The translations under genes and the position numbers were made by a program. The notes under the pieces were generated by a model that did no database searches, had not been told where the DNA came from, and saw only the letters and a program-made list of their open reading frames with translations. Below, one piece after another: positions 8,401-13,859 of a DNA stretch of 13,987 nt (within the stretch, counting starts at the first letter, position 1; every line of letters starts with the position of its first letter). The stretch comes from Rhodothermia bacterium (lineage in GTDB: Bacteria > Bacteroidota > Rhodothermia > Rhodothermales > JABDKH01), in the NCBI GenBank assembly GCA_030431165.1, contig JAUIJQ010000023.1, positions 1-13,987 of the forward strand, in the 5' to 3' direction.

Positions 8401-10429
8401 GTTCCGAGGCGGCCCTGATTTCCGTACGGAGAGTCACGGGCAAACGTTTAACGGGACCATCCGGATGGACTTCCGCAAAGCAAAGGCACTTGACTGGATC
8501 GACCTGCAACCGATTCAGTACACCGCTCGATACACGTGGACCAACGGACCGATCTCTCGTGACGACGGCGCATCTGTGATGAACCAGGTCGACCTGCGTA
8601 CCGGGCTTACGCTCAGGGTTCAGGAGGTCTGGCGGAAGTTCGGGTTTTATCGGAGTATCGAGACCGCCGAACAGAACCACCAGCGGGAACGCGAAGAGAA
8701 GAAGCGCGAGCGACAGGCCGCGCGCGAAGCCTACAAGCGGCAGCGCGAAGCCCAGAAACAGGCCGAGGAAGACGAGCGAGCCCGTGCCGCTGAGGCGGCG
8801 GCCGCAGACACGGTCGATGTCATGGTCGACCCATCGGTTGACGAAGGAGTTGATCCGGCGCCTGAAGAAGACGTCGCCGCAGAGAAGCAACTTGATGATG
8901 TTGCTGTGGATGAAGAAGACATGGCACAGCAGGATCGCGAGCGGCTTGCTGAACTGATCGACGCGACCGAAGACGATTCGACCGCGCTTCGGCGGCCGGC
9001 ACGCATTCGGATTCCCGTTCCAGATCCGCTGTCTCTGCTGCGTCGCGGCATCTTGGCCGTGACCGGCGTGCGAGACTTCACCGTGACGTACACCGCCAGT
9101 CGCGGGGTGCGCTCTTCCAGCGTCGGATCACGCGACGATACCGGCAATCTGCTTTCACCGTACAGCATCTACGACGCGGCTTTCAGAGGGCGTGGGCCTT
9201 CGCTCGGATACCGGTTTGGCTTCAACCGTGAGTTGCCAGACGACCAGCGCATCTACGATAACGGCCTCCAGGTATCAGACCTGCTGACCAATGCAAACCG
9301 GTTCACGGCGCGCACCACGTTGAACGTGTCGAAGGCGCTGACAATTAACCTGAACTGGTCGGCCGATCTTTCCGAATCAAACACGGGCACAAGGCGCCAG
9401 GGAGAATCGGGCGTCATTTTGACGGAGACGCTTTCAGGCACCAACAAAGCTTCAGTTTGGGCTTTCAACCCGAGCTATCTGGATGTCGTAGAGCGGCAGC
9501 TTGATACCTTCGAACGTGATCTGGCTGCAGGCTTCGGTGCAGATACCCTGAGAGATGCCAACGGCGACCGGCGCGTTGTGCTAACGAACGCGTCGGTTGT
9601 GTCGGACTTCCGCCAAGCGTACGTCGGAGGTAGCTCGACACTCGGTGCCCAGAACCTGCTCCCATTCCCGCTGCCGGGTTGGACCGTGAACTATACCGGC
9701 CTTGGACGCTGGCCGCTTATCCGGGCAATCGTGCAATCGGCGTCGATGCGACACACGTTCGGTGCCGACTACAGCGCAGACTACAGGACAAACTCGATCG
9801 CCGCGCTTGAACCGGGGACGAGAGCGAACTTCCCACTGGGTGCGGTGATTGTTGACTACGAGCTCCCGCAAACCGAGGCCTCGGCGGTACGACTGAACCG
9901 GCGCTTCAGTCCTCTGATCGGCTTTGACTTTGTCTTCAAGGGACGGCTTCAAACAAACCTTCAGTGGAACAAGAGCGACACGTATTCACTCAGCACAAGC
10001 AACTTTGACGTTGCAGAGAACAGTACCAACGAATTGACTGCCTCGATTACGTGGCAGAAGACCGGCTTGCGGCTTCCGTTCATCAAGAGCCGCCTCAACA
10101 ACCGGCTCTCGTTTACGCTGTCGTTTGCCCGCAGCACTACGCTCGACCAACGCTTCCAGCTACGCGCGGCGCTGCTTGATGCGTCAAACAAATTGACGGC
10201 TAACCCGAGCCAACCGTTTGACCCAAAATCGGCTCTTGGCGGTAACTTCCGACAGGAAATCAGTTCGTTTACGCGCACGACAATTGCACCGCAGGTCGCG
10301 TACGTATTCTCGAATCGGGTGACGGCCAACTTTACGCTGACCTACCAGAACTTCGAGGGTGACACGCGTCAGCCCTCGTCGCGCAACGTAAATGGAACGT
10401 TCAACATCCGAGTGAATATCTCAGGGTAG
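2498..10429 (+). CDS. sprA: SprA/SOV, type IX secretion outer-membrane translocon
   Basis: Giant beta-barrel channel that passes type IX secretion cargo (adhesins, gliding and extracellular enzymes) across the outer membrane. At 2643 residues it is somewhat longer than the roughly 2400 of Flavobacterium SprA. Family landmarks visible in order: residues about 282-335 with IIQSIEAGNVFLQTPSTLIR then QSLFGIKSE; DDFEGFE near 898; EDLNNNSAPD near 1240; WINELRVSGYDN then ADVRLADLGSI near 1605-1635; many alternating polar/aromatic barrel strands to the C-terminus. Residues about 2060-2160 form a highly charged insert, first R/K/E/Q helical and then D/E-rich. The N-terminus has basic residues and a hydrophobic stretch (ALSGLSLSAWLLSVLVLVLG), consistent with a signal peptide. 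The start is uncertain: TTG 2498, TTG 2516 and ATG 2537 are possible and none has a Shine-Dalgarno site; an in-frame stop at 2465 excludes earlier ones. The TTG starts keep a basic n-region. Probably co-transcribed with lipB, 18 bases downstream. Confidence 0.96.
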   Translation: MRSIVSLRSTPRSMGLFALSGLSLSAWLLSVLVLVLGTPEVDRRGDRAGGLSNGSANGMWRAVSDTDSVVVAVPESLAVDTSLADRYFPRFRQDSRTASVLQRQRRAMALRLPTIWGHDVELDTTSGQYVSRETVGGEDVRIARTLSRDAYLRERLDRDLKGNWKELVTQSEQRRRSDRRGGLGFNIAIPGGRQSAFTTIFGKPDVSLRVNGTADIRAGFDYRQSEQQSILGQRRQIDPEFKQDLRLGIDGSIGDKMLINVNYDTQNRFDFENELKLRYQGYEDEIIQSIEAGNVFLQTPSTLIRGGQSLFGIKSEFQIGGVHLTTVMSQQEGESSSLNISGGTEATEFDIKPIDYDDGRHFFLGYYFRNTWENALSDPPRVLLANGFERITEIEVWRFEQTNPEDDDVREVVAMVDLGETEEILTLANNYTEASVSDLPGLNSDQYTDADIALLRDRATGADGFLGQGGKGLNERSDFQTGPFKKLVKDRDYKVNEQLGYISLSQRLQDSEAIAVSYRYIANGAVREVGDLSTGSGGADQNTRLVLKLLRPRNPDQPGPSLNPAAWYLEMRNIYSIRGRGINANGFDLDILYTRPGQTAQPKIPDLGGQRTLLDLLGLDRLNEDGAPGTDDKFDYRPGFSINPSDGLLIFPYLEPFGGRLETVATSNGADPADYAFYELYTQKKENARTVTRFDVYRIRGEYKGSVQSYYDLNSFAGVVPGTVKVTSAGAELSENVDYIVDYNGGSVTIINDAYLIEGRDIEIDFEQNSFFNLQKKTLLGLRADYDLDERLALGATAMRLSQKSPIDKFRLGEEPISNFIWGVDGALDLQANWLTRAIDKIPLLATRDESSINIRGEFAQLRPGNTETNAFQRSRRDLQQDGRDFNSDELNGISFVDDFEGFENTFSLMQPGSWRLSSAPDSILAVDNADPLSDSLRTNWRAGFAWYRISQATLREFDAITTNLDAVRPVRIDEVFPDREISGQPDQTLSTMDLYLDPRMRGPYNYTTDLAGFLANPQDTWGGMIQRLPEGFSDFTLKNTEFVEFIIQPFADNVENLTHPDAKLYVDLGFISEDILPDERLNEEDGLSTSTVDEGSISTWGRLPTTLRDDVVKLDDETDRSEDLGLDGMASYGGNYPDFGTEAVHFQQFLNSLDQNNTDPVYRAEVARSLVDPSADDYHFFADDNYFTNEAYFPGGATVQQRFLRFFPGFELNGFESQRDLAVDVATEDRRGNSQFPDSEDLNNNSAPDILDSYYQYELALNRDELDRLAVPNEVDDYVVTEITSQAGERTGWYQIRIPIRDFTRRVGSIQDFSRIESIRIWTTGHDVPATVRFASLELVGSQWRKGLDIPLDERNPTLTADGTDTRISISSVNNEENSSVYLPPRGTIISETRLANGTRQTTREQSMVLRVENLEPQKQLAIFKPYTSGLDLLKYSNIRMFVHAHGLLADGTPLESLPRDEARTKARLFVRLGANETSDYYEYEQPLTPSAETAGDADELWQTNRNVDGELVDLNSVNILISALNQLKVERDQRAARTDTIFWSLENGVTRGPDASRFAPPGTRLGIKGTPSLASINTIVIGVRNPAPDSAGFQVTDILEDLTVWINELRVSGYDNASGWSALANADVRLADLGSIKANFQTQTDGFGSLASTLDDRDQRELTSWSVTTDLNLDQPIPERFGWRIPVSLQFQSSTSTPRFAPNRGDIRVADILEQIDSRSDLSDGEKSEQKSFVRESASTISTSRSVSARISKTGSDSRLLRNTLDALSVSYSHSNTNASNPSQASRDDWRWNSAVSYRLNVTRPRTVKPFDVLDGVPVLGLLSGIRFNYLPSSLTASASATRSFGESQDRTSTLDFTGGDPIDNLAQNPLRQRHDFKLARNFSMQYNPFGFLNLGLDTNTGHSLNALGARSDTLVVNTASGEVLYGETISSLLQQGAIDSTDIDVTAFEQTQITVEPALDVLRDAFRGGPDFRTESHGQTFNGTIRMDFRKAKALDWIDLQPIQYTARYTWTNGPISRDDGASVMNQVDLRTGLTLRVQEVWRKFGFYRSIETAEQNHQREREEKKRERQAAREAYKRQREAQKQAEEDERARAAEAAAADTVDVMVDPSVDEGVDPAPEEDVAAEKQLDDVAVDEEDMAQQDRERLAELIDATEDDSTALRRPARIRIPVPDPLSLLRRGILAVTGVRDFTVTYTASRGVRSSSVGSRDDTGNLLSPYSIYDAAFRGRGPSLGYRFGFNRELPDDQRIYDNGLQVSDLLTNANRFTARTTLNVSKALTINLNWSADLSESNTGTRRQGESGVILTETLSGTNKASVWAFNPSYLDVVERQLDTFERDLAAGFGADTLRDANGDRRVVLTNASVVSDFRQAYVGGSSTLGAQNLLPFPLPGWTVNYTGLGRWPLIRAIVQSASMRHTFGADYSADYRTNSIAALEPGTRANFPLGAVIVDYELPQTEASAVRLNRRFSPLIGFDFVFKGRLQTNLQWNKSDTYSLSTSNFDVAENSTNELTASITWQKTGLRLPFIKSRLNNRLSFTLSFARSTTLDQRFQLRAALLDASNKLTANPSQPFDPKSALGGNFRQEISSFTRTTIAPQVAYVFSNRVTANFTLTYQNFEGDTRQPSSRNVNGTFNIRVNISG

Positions 10430-10447
10430 TCGTTCCTCTTGGATTGG

Positions 10448-11218
10448 ATGATGGACACATCAAACGTCGCGGTGGTCAGATGGCTGGGAGAAGTACCGTA
10501 CCAGGAAGCCTGGGATCTGCAGCGTAGCGTCCGGGACCGGCTGATTGCCGGGAAGCGAGCCGAGCCGCCGGTCGCGCATGAGCACCAGATTATCGGCGTA
10601 CAGCACCCACCGGTGTATACACTGGGAAAGAGCGCCGACGCCGCGAACCTGCTCGCGTCACCTGAAGAGCTTGGGAGAATTGGTGCTGAGACGGTTTCAA
10701 TTGATCGTGGCGGCGACATCACGTTCCACGGACCGGGCCAGCTTGTTGTGTACCCGGTGTTGGACCTGGACCGCATTTTTCGAGACCTTGGTCGGTACCT
10801 TCGGGCGCTTGAAGACGCAGTGATTGGAACGCTTGGACGCTTCGGCATCATGGGCACACACGTTGACGGTCGAACCGGAGTCTGGGTTGGCCCGGATGAC
10901 AAGGGACCAGAGCGGAAGATCTGTGCGATGGGTATTCACTGCAGTCGCTGGGTGACCACCCACGGCCTTGCCCTCAATGTGACCACCGACCTCGACTACT
11001 TCAACCACATCATCCCTTGCGGAATCCGGGATCGCGGCGTAACCTCGATAGCACAGGAAATCGCCGGATCCGCGACCGAGATGGTCGGTTCAGACCCTGA
11101 CAGCTCGCTGCAAATCGAGGCTGTGTTTGATGTTCTCACGGCACAACTTGCCAACGAATTAGGGCTCTCGCTTAGATACGGCCACAGGCCGATGACCAAA
11201 CACAATGAGCCAGTTTGA
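10448..11218 (+). CDS. lipB: Octanoyl-[acyl-carrier-protein]:protein N-octanoyltransferase (LipB)
   Basis: Cytoplasmic enzyme that moves the octanoyl group from acyl carrier protein to the lipoyl domains of 2-oxo-acid dehydrogenases and glycine-cleavage H protein, the first step of lipoate synthesis; LipA then inserts sulfur. Family motifs are plain: HPPVYTLGK, RGGDITFHGPGQLVVYPVLDL (the RGG/HGPGQ signature), RTGVWV, KICAMGIHCSRWVTTHGLALN and PCGIRDRGVTS. The catalytic pair is expected to be Lys157 (codon 10916) and Cys191 (codon 11018), counted from ATG 10448. ATG 10451 or TTG 10439 are alternative starts; 10448 is chosen as the first ATG. The 256-residue product is slightly long, with a short C-terminal extension. 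It begins 18 bases after sprA and its last 14 bases overlap the next gene, indicating an operon. No lipA is in the window. Confidence 0.96.
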   Translation: MMDTSNVAVVRWLGEVPYQEAWDLQRSVRDRLIAGKRAEPPVAHEHQIIGVQHPPVYTLGKSADAANLLASPEELGRIGAETVSIDRGGDITFHGPGQLVVYPVLDLDRIFRDLGRYLRALEDAVIGTLGRFGIMGTHVDGRTGVWVGPDDKGPERKICAMGIHCSRWVTTHGLALNVTTDLDYFNHIIPCGIRDRGVTSIAQEIAGSATEMVGSDPDSSLQIEAVFDVLTAQLANELGLSLRYGHRPMTKHNEPV

Positions 11219-11570
11219 CCTCGAAAAGTTTGTCGTTGTCGCGCTTGCCGAAGCGCTTTTCTACGACGAAGAGTACGGTGCTATCGGTGCCGTCAGTCTG
11301 ATCGACGGACTGATCGGACGCGAGGCATACATTGCCTCATATTCACCCGACGACGAGGTCTTCTTGATCGAAGAGGCCACAGCGTGGGAGTCGTACTCGC
11401 CGAACGGCGATGATGCGATTGGATACCGGCTGGCCATCGACAGCAGTCCGCACTCCTCGACTGAAACGCCGATGGAAGCTGCCGAGGTTTTACTGGGGCT
11501 CGCCCGCTCGCACAACCTTGAGCCGAGCGTCTCGCTGATGTTCGAGGTAGAAGATCCCGGCGACGACTAG
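11205..11570 (+). CDS. Small, strongly acidic protein of unknown function
   Basis: I do not recognise this 121-residue protein. It has about 26 Asp/Glu against four Lys/Arg, no signal peptide, no membrane segment, no cysteine and no repeat, so it should be a soluble cytoplasmic protein. The first half looks like mixed helix and strand (FVVVALAEALFYDEEYGAIG, EVFLIEEATAW); a helix near the end (MEAAEVLLGLARSHN) precedes a strand and a DPGDD terminus. ATG 11205 lies inside the end of lipB, a 14-base overlap in another frame, which suggests translational coupling. The amino-acid pattern is protein-like and differs from the shadow frames. Its stop shares bases with the stop of the opposing gene. 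A function tied to lipoate or SprA would be a guess from position only. Confidence 0.75.
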   Translation: MSQFDLEKFVVVALAEALFYDEEYGAIGAVSLIDGLIGREAYIASYSPDDEVFLIEEATAWESYSPNGDDAIGYRLAIDSSPHSSTETPMEAAEVLLGLARSHNLEPSVSLMFEVEDPGDD

Positions 11571-11586
11571 GTCGACTGGTCGCGGG
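11556..11586. terminator. Possible bidirectional stem-loop over the convergent stops
   Basis: CCC-G-GCGAC (11556-11564) can pair with GTCGC-GGG (11579-11586), an 8-bp stem with one bulged G and a 14-base loop. It spans the stop codons of both converging genes and is followed by only TTT on the plus strand. A shared terminator would make sense here because there is no intergenic space, but the short T run makes the call weak. Confidence 0.3.
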
Positions 11587-11953
11587 TTTGTCGAGCAAAT
11601 GCCACGAGGAGAACGACCCATCCGGCAATCATCAGTACGCCGCCGACAGGCGTGATGGGCCCCGCCCATTTTGCGTCGGCGAGTACAAGCAGGTACAGGC
11701 TTCCCGAGAACAGCGCTGCACCGGCGGCCATCAACCATCCGGCAGACCTGGATCCCGGCGTCGTGATCGCGCACAACGCGAGAATCGCGAGCGCGTGCCA
11801 CACCTGATATCGGACTGCCGTCTCAAAGGTGGCAGCCTGGCCCGGCCCAAATGAATCGGCAAGTGCGTGTGCGCCAAGGGCGCCGAGTGCCACCCCGGTT
11901 ACTCCGAGCAGTGCCGCTACGATTCCGAGCTTTGCTGTTGTACGATCAATCAA
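11567..11953 (-). CDS. DUF423 family small inner-membrane protein (YgdD-like)
   Basis: Membrane protein of unknown function in a widespread family that includes E. coli YgdD. With TTG 11953 as start it has 128 residues, the usual family length, and about four hydrophobic segments. Visible family hallmarks are GVALGALGAHAL in the first helix, FETAVRYQVWHALAILAL, GWLMAAGAALFSGSLYLLVL, and ITPVGGVLMIAGWVVLL. An ATG at 12103 would add 50 residues (RFHCLVANTGEQ and so on) that do not fit the family and would overlap the divergent gene, so I reject it; another TTG further upstream, near 11983, is possible. There is no good Shine-Dalgarno site. The gene ends against the acidic unknown gene, sharing CTAG. 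Confidence 0.9.
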   Translation of the reverse strand: MIDRTTAKLGIVAALLGVTGVALGALGAHALADSFGPGQAATFETAVRYQVWHALAILALCAITTPGSRSAGWLMAAGAALFSGSLYLLVLADAKWAGPITPVGGVLMIAGWVVLLVAFARQTRDQST

Positions 11954-11976
11954 AACTTGACTGCGCGTTTTCCCTC

Positions 11977-11988
11977 GCAATATATTGC
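11977..11988. promoter_or_regulatory. 12-bp perfect palindrome in the divergent intergenic region
   Basis: GCAATATATTGC reads the same on both strands. It lies 24 bases upstream of the DUF423 TTG start and overlaps the candidate -10 element of that gene, so it could be an operator. The AT-rich core stands out in GC-rich DNA. A DNA-binding role is inference. Confidence 0.4.
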
Positions 11989-12007
11989 TGAGACGGATGA
12001 GTGTCGT
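11979..12007 (-). promoter_or_regulatory. Candidate promoter for the DUF423 gene
   Basis: Read on the minus strand: ACGACA (12007-12002), a 17-base spacer, then TATATT (11984-11979). These match the sigma-70 consensus at four of six and five of six positions. Initiation near 11972 would leave a leader of about 19 bases before TTG 11953. Bacteroidota use a somewhat different consensus, so this is only suggestive. Confidence 0.3.
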
Positions 12008-12026
12008 AGCGGCTTCCCGAATTGCA

Positions 12027-12058
12027 TTTCCCACGCCGCTCCCATGCCGCGACTTTTG
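12027..12058 (+). promoter_or_regulatory. Candidate Bacteroidota-type promoter for the cold-shock gene
   Basis: TTTC at 12027-12030, a 20-base spacer, then GACTTTTG at 12051-12058. Compared with the Bacteroidota pattern TTTG - 19 to 21 bases - TAnnTTTG, this has three of four and five of six matches with correct spacing. The predicted leader is under 45 bases. Confidence 0.35.
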
Positions 12059-12090
12059 TTCACCCGTATTCGCGACAAGACAGTGAAAGC

Positions 12091-12095
12091 GAGGG
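12091..12095 (+). promoter_or_regulatory. Shine-Dalgarno site of the cold-shock gene
   Basis: GAGGG lies six bases before ATG 12102. It is one of the few good ribosome-binding sites in the window and fixes the start of the cold-shock-domain gene. Confidence 0.6.
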
Positions 12096-12101
12096 ATTGG
12101 C

Positions 12102-12335
12102 ATGGCACTTTTTCGAAGTGTCGTAAAGTGGTTTGATGCGAAGAAGGGTTACGGCTTCCTGGTACATCCGGAGACAGGCGAAGACGTTTTTGTGCACTAC
12201 TCACACATCGTCTCGGATGCCCGGTTCAGAACCCTGCGCACCGGCCAGACCGTCGAGTACCAGGTCGAGAAGGGCCCGAAGGGACTTCACGCAATTGAGA
12301 TCCGTCCGGTTGATGACGGGCCGCAGCGAGCGTAG
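12102..12335 (+). CDS. Cold-shock-domain protein (CspA family)
   Basis: A 77-residue single OB-fold protein that binds single-stranded RNA/DNA and melts mRNA structure. Both RNA-binding motifs are present: KGYGFL at residues 15-20 (RNP1) and VFVHYS at 29-34 (RNP2), preceded by the usual VKWFDAKKG. The remainder (LRTGQTVEYQVEKGPKGLHAIEIRPV) matches the family's last strands. The second phenylalanine of the common KGFGFI motif is tyrosine here, and the first serine-like position of RNP2 (VFVHFS) is also tyrosine; both are conservative. The start is supported by GAGGG six bases upstream. It is divergent from the DUF423 gene. Whether it is cold-inducible cannot be told from the sequence; many family members are constitutive. 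Confidence 0.96.
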   Translation: MALFRSVVKWFDAKKGYGFLVHPETGEDVFVHYSHIVSDARFRTLRTGQTVEYQVEKGPKGLHAIEIRPVDDGPQRA

Positions 12336-12405
12336 CCGCGTGCCGGCATCGGACCGAACGTGATCCGGAGCATCGACCAGCGCGGCGCAGCGACCGGCTG
12401 ACTTC

Positions 12406-12437
12406 GTTGAAATTCGTGCCACCCGGGGCTATCTTCG
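12406..12437 (+). promoter_or_regulatory. Candidate promoter for the unknown gene and ybeY
   Basis: GTTG (12406-12409), 20 bases, TATCTTCG (12430-12437). This matches the Bacteroidota pattern TTTG-N20-TAnnTTTG at three of four and five of six positions. The same DNA also reads as TTGAAA-17-TATCTT, a fair sigma-70 match. It lies in the 192-base gap after the cold-shock gene and about 90 bases before ATG 12528. Confidence 0.4.
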
Positions 12438-12527
12438 ATGCGTTCGGGGAAGGCGCAGCCTCCCCGCGGCACTCCCCGCAGAACTCGCTGCGGAAGCGAT
12501 TCAAATCAAACGGCGCGGTCGTTCTGG

Positions 12528-12983
12528 ATGGCACAGTTGTTAACGTTGGATACCGTCCCTCGGATAGCGGAGGTCCTCGGTACAACCGCGAAGGTCGAAA
12601 ATGGCCTCGCTCGACTGGACCTGCGACATGATGCCTCGGGGCGCACGATGGTCCTCGAGATTCGCTTCGACCTGCCGCTACCCGAAAATCTGGCTGAGCG
12701 CGAAGGCGCCGCCCTCGTGTCGGTGTACGCAACCAACTCGTTCCTTCAACTCCAGTGGTGCACACGCTTCATCTCGAGTACCGAGCTGGGCGAGGTGATC
12801 TTCTTTTCGAAGCACCACGGCACAACCAGCGGACTCGTCATAGAACGGGAGGCAGCCTGCTCCCTCTACGCCAACGTGGACGATCGCGTGTTTGGAGCCG
12901 ACTTCATGGACCTGCCGCCTGAGTTGGTAATGGGCAGCGTTGCGCTCTCGCTTACCGACACGTTGTTTGACGACATCGGATAG
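12528..12983 (+). CDS. Unknown 151-residue protein upstream of ybeY
   Basis: I do not recognise this protein. From ATG 12528 it reads as a compact acidic alpha/beta protein: an N-terminal helix (TLDTVPRIAEVLG), strands (GLARLDLRHD, MVLEIRFDLPLP, ALVSVYATNSFLQLQW, GEVIFFSKHH, GLVIEREAACSLYANV) and a C-terminal acidic helix (LPPELVMGSVALSLTDTLFDDIG). It has no signal peptide or membrane helix and has two cysteines. An upstream ATG at 12438 would add 30 residues of Arg/Pro/Ser-rich sequence that overlaps the candidate promoter region, so it is rejected. There is no clear Shine-Dalgarno site. The stop is seven bases before the ybeY start, so the two are very likely co-transcribed, which hints at an RNA- or ribosome-related role but does not show one. 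Confidence 0.75.
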   Translation: MAQLLTLDTVPRIAEVLGTTAKVENGLARLDLRHDASGRTMVLEIRFDLPLPENLAEREGAALVSVYATNSFLQLQWCTRFISSTELGEVIFFSKHHGTTSGLVIEREAACSLYANVDDRVFGADFMDLPPELVMGSVALSLTDTLFDDIG

Positions 12984-12990
12984 CGCCTCC

Positions 12991-13437
12991 ATGTCGATGC
13001 ACGCGTCGCCAGAGATCGCGGTCGTCATCGATCATGCCAGCCTTTCCGTCAACGTTGATCTGGTTGAGCGGTGTGTACGTCAGACCCTGGCCCGCAGCGG
13101 AGTCAGCGAGGCCGAGGTCGACGTCATCCTTACGGATCGATCTCTTGTGCTGGACCTGAATCAGCGGTTCCTGAATCACGACTATCCGACTGACGTGCTG
13201 TCGTTTCGTCTTTCCGAAGGCGAACAACTTGCGGGTGAGGTGTACGTAGATCTGGACACTGCACGGGAACGCTGCAGCGAGTTTGCCACGTCGTTCGAGG
13301 CCGAAGTATGTCGCTACGTCGTGCACGGTGTCCTGCATCTCGCGGGGTTTGAAGACCACACTGATCTGCTACGCGCCGAGATGCGTAGCCACGAAGACGC
13401 GATCCTAACCGACGTATTCGGATCAACGCCCGGTTGA
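12991..13437 (+). CDS. ybeY: Endoribonuclease YbeY, rRNA maturation factor
   Basis: Zinc-dependent endoribonuclease involved in 16S rRNA 3'-end maturation and 70S ribosome quality control in the cytoplasm. At 148 residues it has the family length. Landmarks: LNQRFLNHDYPTDVLSFRL (the family's LN..yR..dypTDVLSFp region), GEVYVDLDTA, and the metal site HGVLHLAGFEDH with His112, His116 and His123. In E. coli the third histidine is five residues after the second; here six residues intervene, see findings. ATG 12991 is chosen because an upstream ATG at 12940 would lie inside the preceding gene and add Arg/Ser/Thr-rich sequence; ATG 12997 is also possible. It follows the unknown gene by seven bases. 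Confidence 0.95.
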   Translation: MSMHASPEIAVVIDHASLSVNVDLVERCVRQTLARSGVSEAEVDVILTDRSLVLDLNQRFLNHDYPTDVLSFRLSEGEQLAGEVYVDLDTARERCSEFATSFEAEVCRYVVHGVLHLAGFEDHTDLLRAEMRSHEDAILTDVFGSTPG

Positions 13438-13465
13438 CAAACTCGCCGGCGTGGTTTTCATTCTG
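13434..13465 (+). promoter_or_regulatory. Weak candidate promoter for hpf
   Basis: A perfect TTGACA at 13434-13439 overlaps the ybeY stop codon. Seventeen bases later stands TTCATT, a poor -10; in the Bacteroidota pattern TCATTCTG at 13458-13465 matches four of six. It would give hpf its own transcript with a leader of about 90 bases. The -10 side is weak. Confidence 0.25.
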
Positions 13466-13559
13466 GTAACAGATGTCGCGATCATCCGCGACGGCAGCAG
13501 AAGCTCACCGGACGTTTTTGCTGCAGAGTCACCGGACACCAAACGAAGCCCCTCAGCCT

Positions 13560-13859
13560 ATGGAGCCCCGGATCACCGCCCGCCGATGCAAGCTCTCCCC
13601 CACTGACAAAGACGCGATCTCTGGTAAGCTTACAAAGCTCACCCAGTACTACGACGGCATCACCGACGTGCAGGTCGTAATCGAGAAGGATACGGCCTCA
13701 ATTCAGCCGTACAACGCGGAAGTCATCGTGAACGTCTTCCGTCAGCAGCTAGCCGGGACCGCCAGTGATTCGACCTTTGAGGCTGCAGTTGATGCCTGCG
13801 TCGACCGGCTCAGGCGGCAGTTGCTCAAGTACAAATCCCGATTGCGCCGAAAGCACTGA
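13560..13859 (+). CDS. hpf: Ribosome hibernation promoting factor, short form (HPF/RaiA family)
   Basis: A 99-residue protein of the HPF/YfiA family, which binds the decoding centre of the 30S subunit in slow growth and blocks translation. From ATG 13560 the protein shows the family order: strand-helix (RITARRCKLSPTDKDAISGK), the KLTKLTQYYDGITDVQVVIEKD segment, a strand pair around YNAEVIVNVFRQQLAGT, then SDSTFEAAVDACVDRLRRQLLKYKSRLRRKH with the conserved D-FEAAVDACVDRLRRQL helix and a basic tail. No C-terminal dimerisation domain is present, so it is a short form. An upstream in-frame ATG at 13473 would add 29 residues (SSATAAEAHRTF and so on) not typical of the family; I prefer 13560. It lies 122 bases after ybeY. 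Confidence 0.93.
   Translation: MEPRITARRCKLSPTDKDAISGKLTKLTQYYDGITDVQVVIEKDTASIQPYNAEVIVNVFRQQLAGTASDSTFEAAVDACVDRLRRQLLKYKSRLRRKH

Noticed and set aside
7883..8890. A 335-codon open frame on the minus strand inside sprA
   Set aside because: It is antisense to clear SprA barrel sequence and its product is Arg/Val/Leu-rich with no domain; high GC gives long shadow frames.
12462..12497. CCGCGGC/GCTGCGG stem as terminator of the cold-shock gene
   Set aside because: The stem has a wobble pair and a 16-base loop, no T run follows, and it lies downstream of a candidate promoter.
12438..12527. N-terminal extension of the unknown gene from ATG 12438
   Set aside because: The 30 added residues are Arg/Pro/Ser-rich, unlike the rest, and the region holds the candidate promoter; ATG 12528 is better.
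13473..13559. N-terminal extension of hpf from ATG 13473
   Set aside because: The extra 29 residues are low-complexity and the HPF family fold begins at MEPRITARR.
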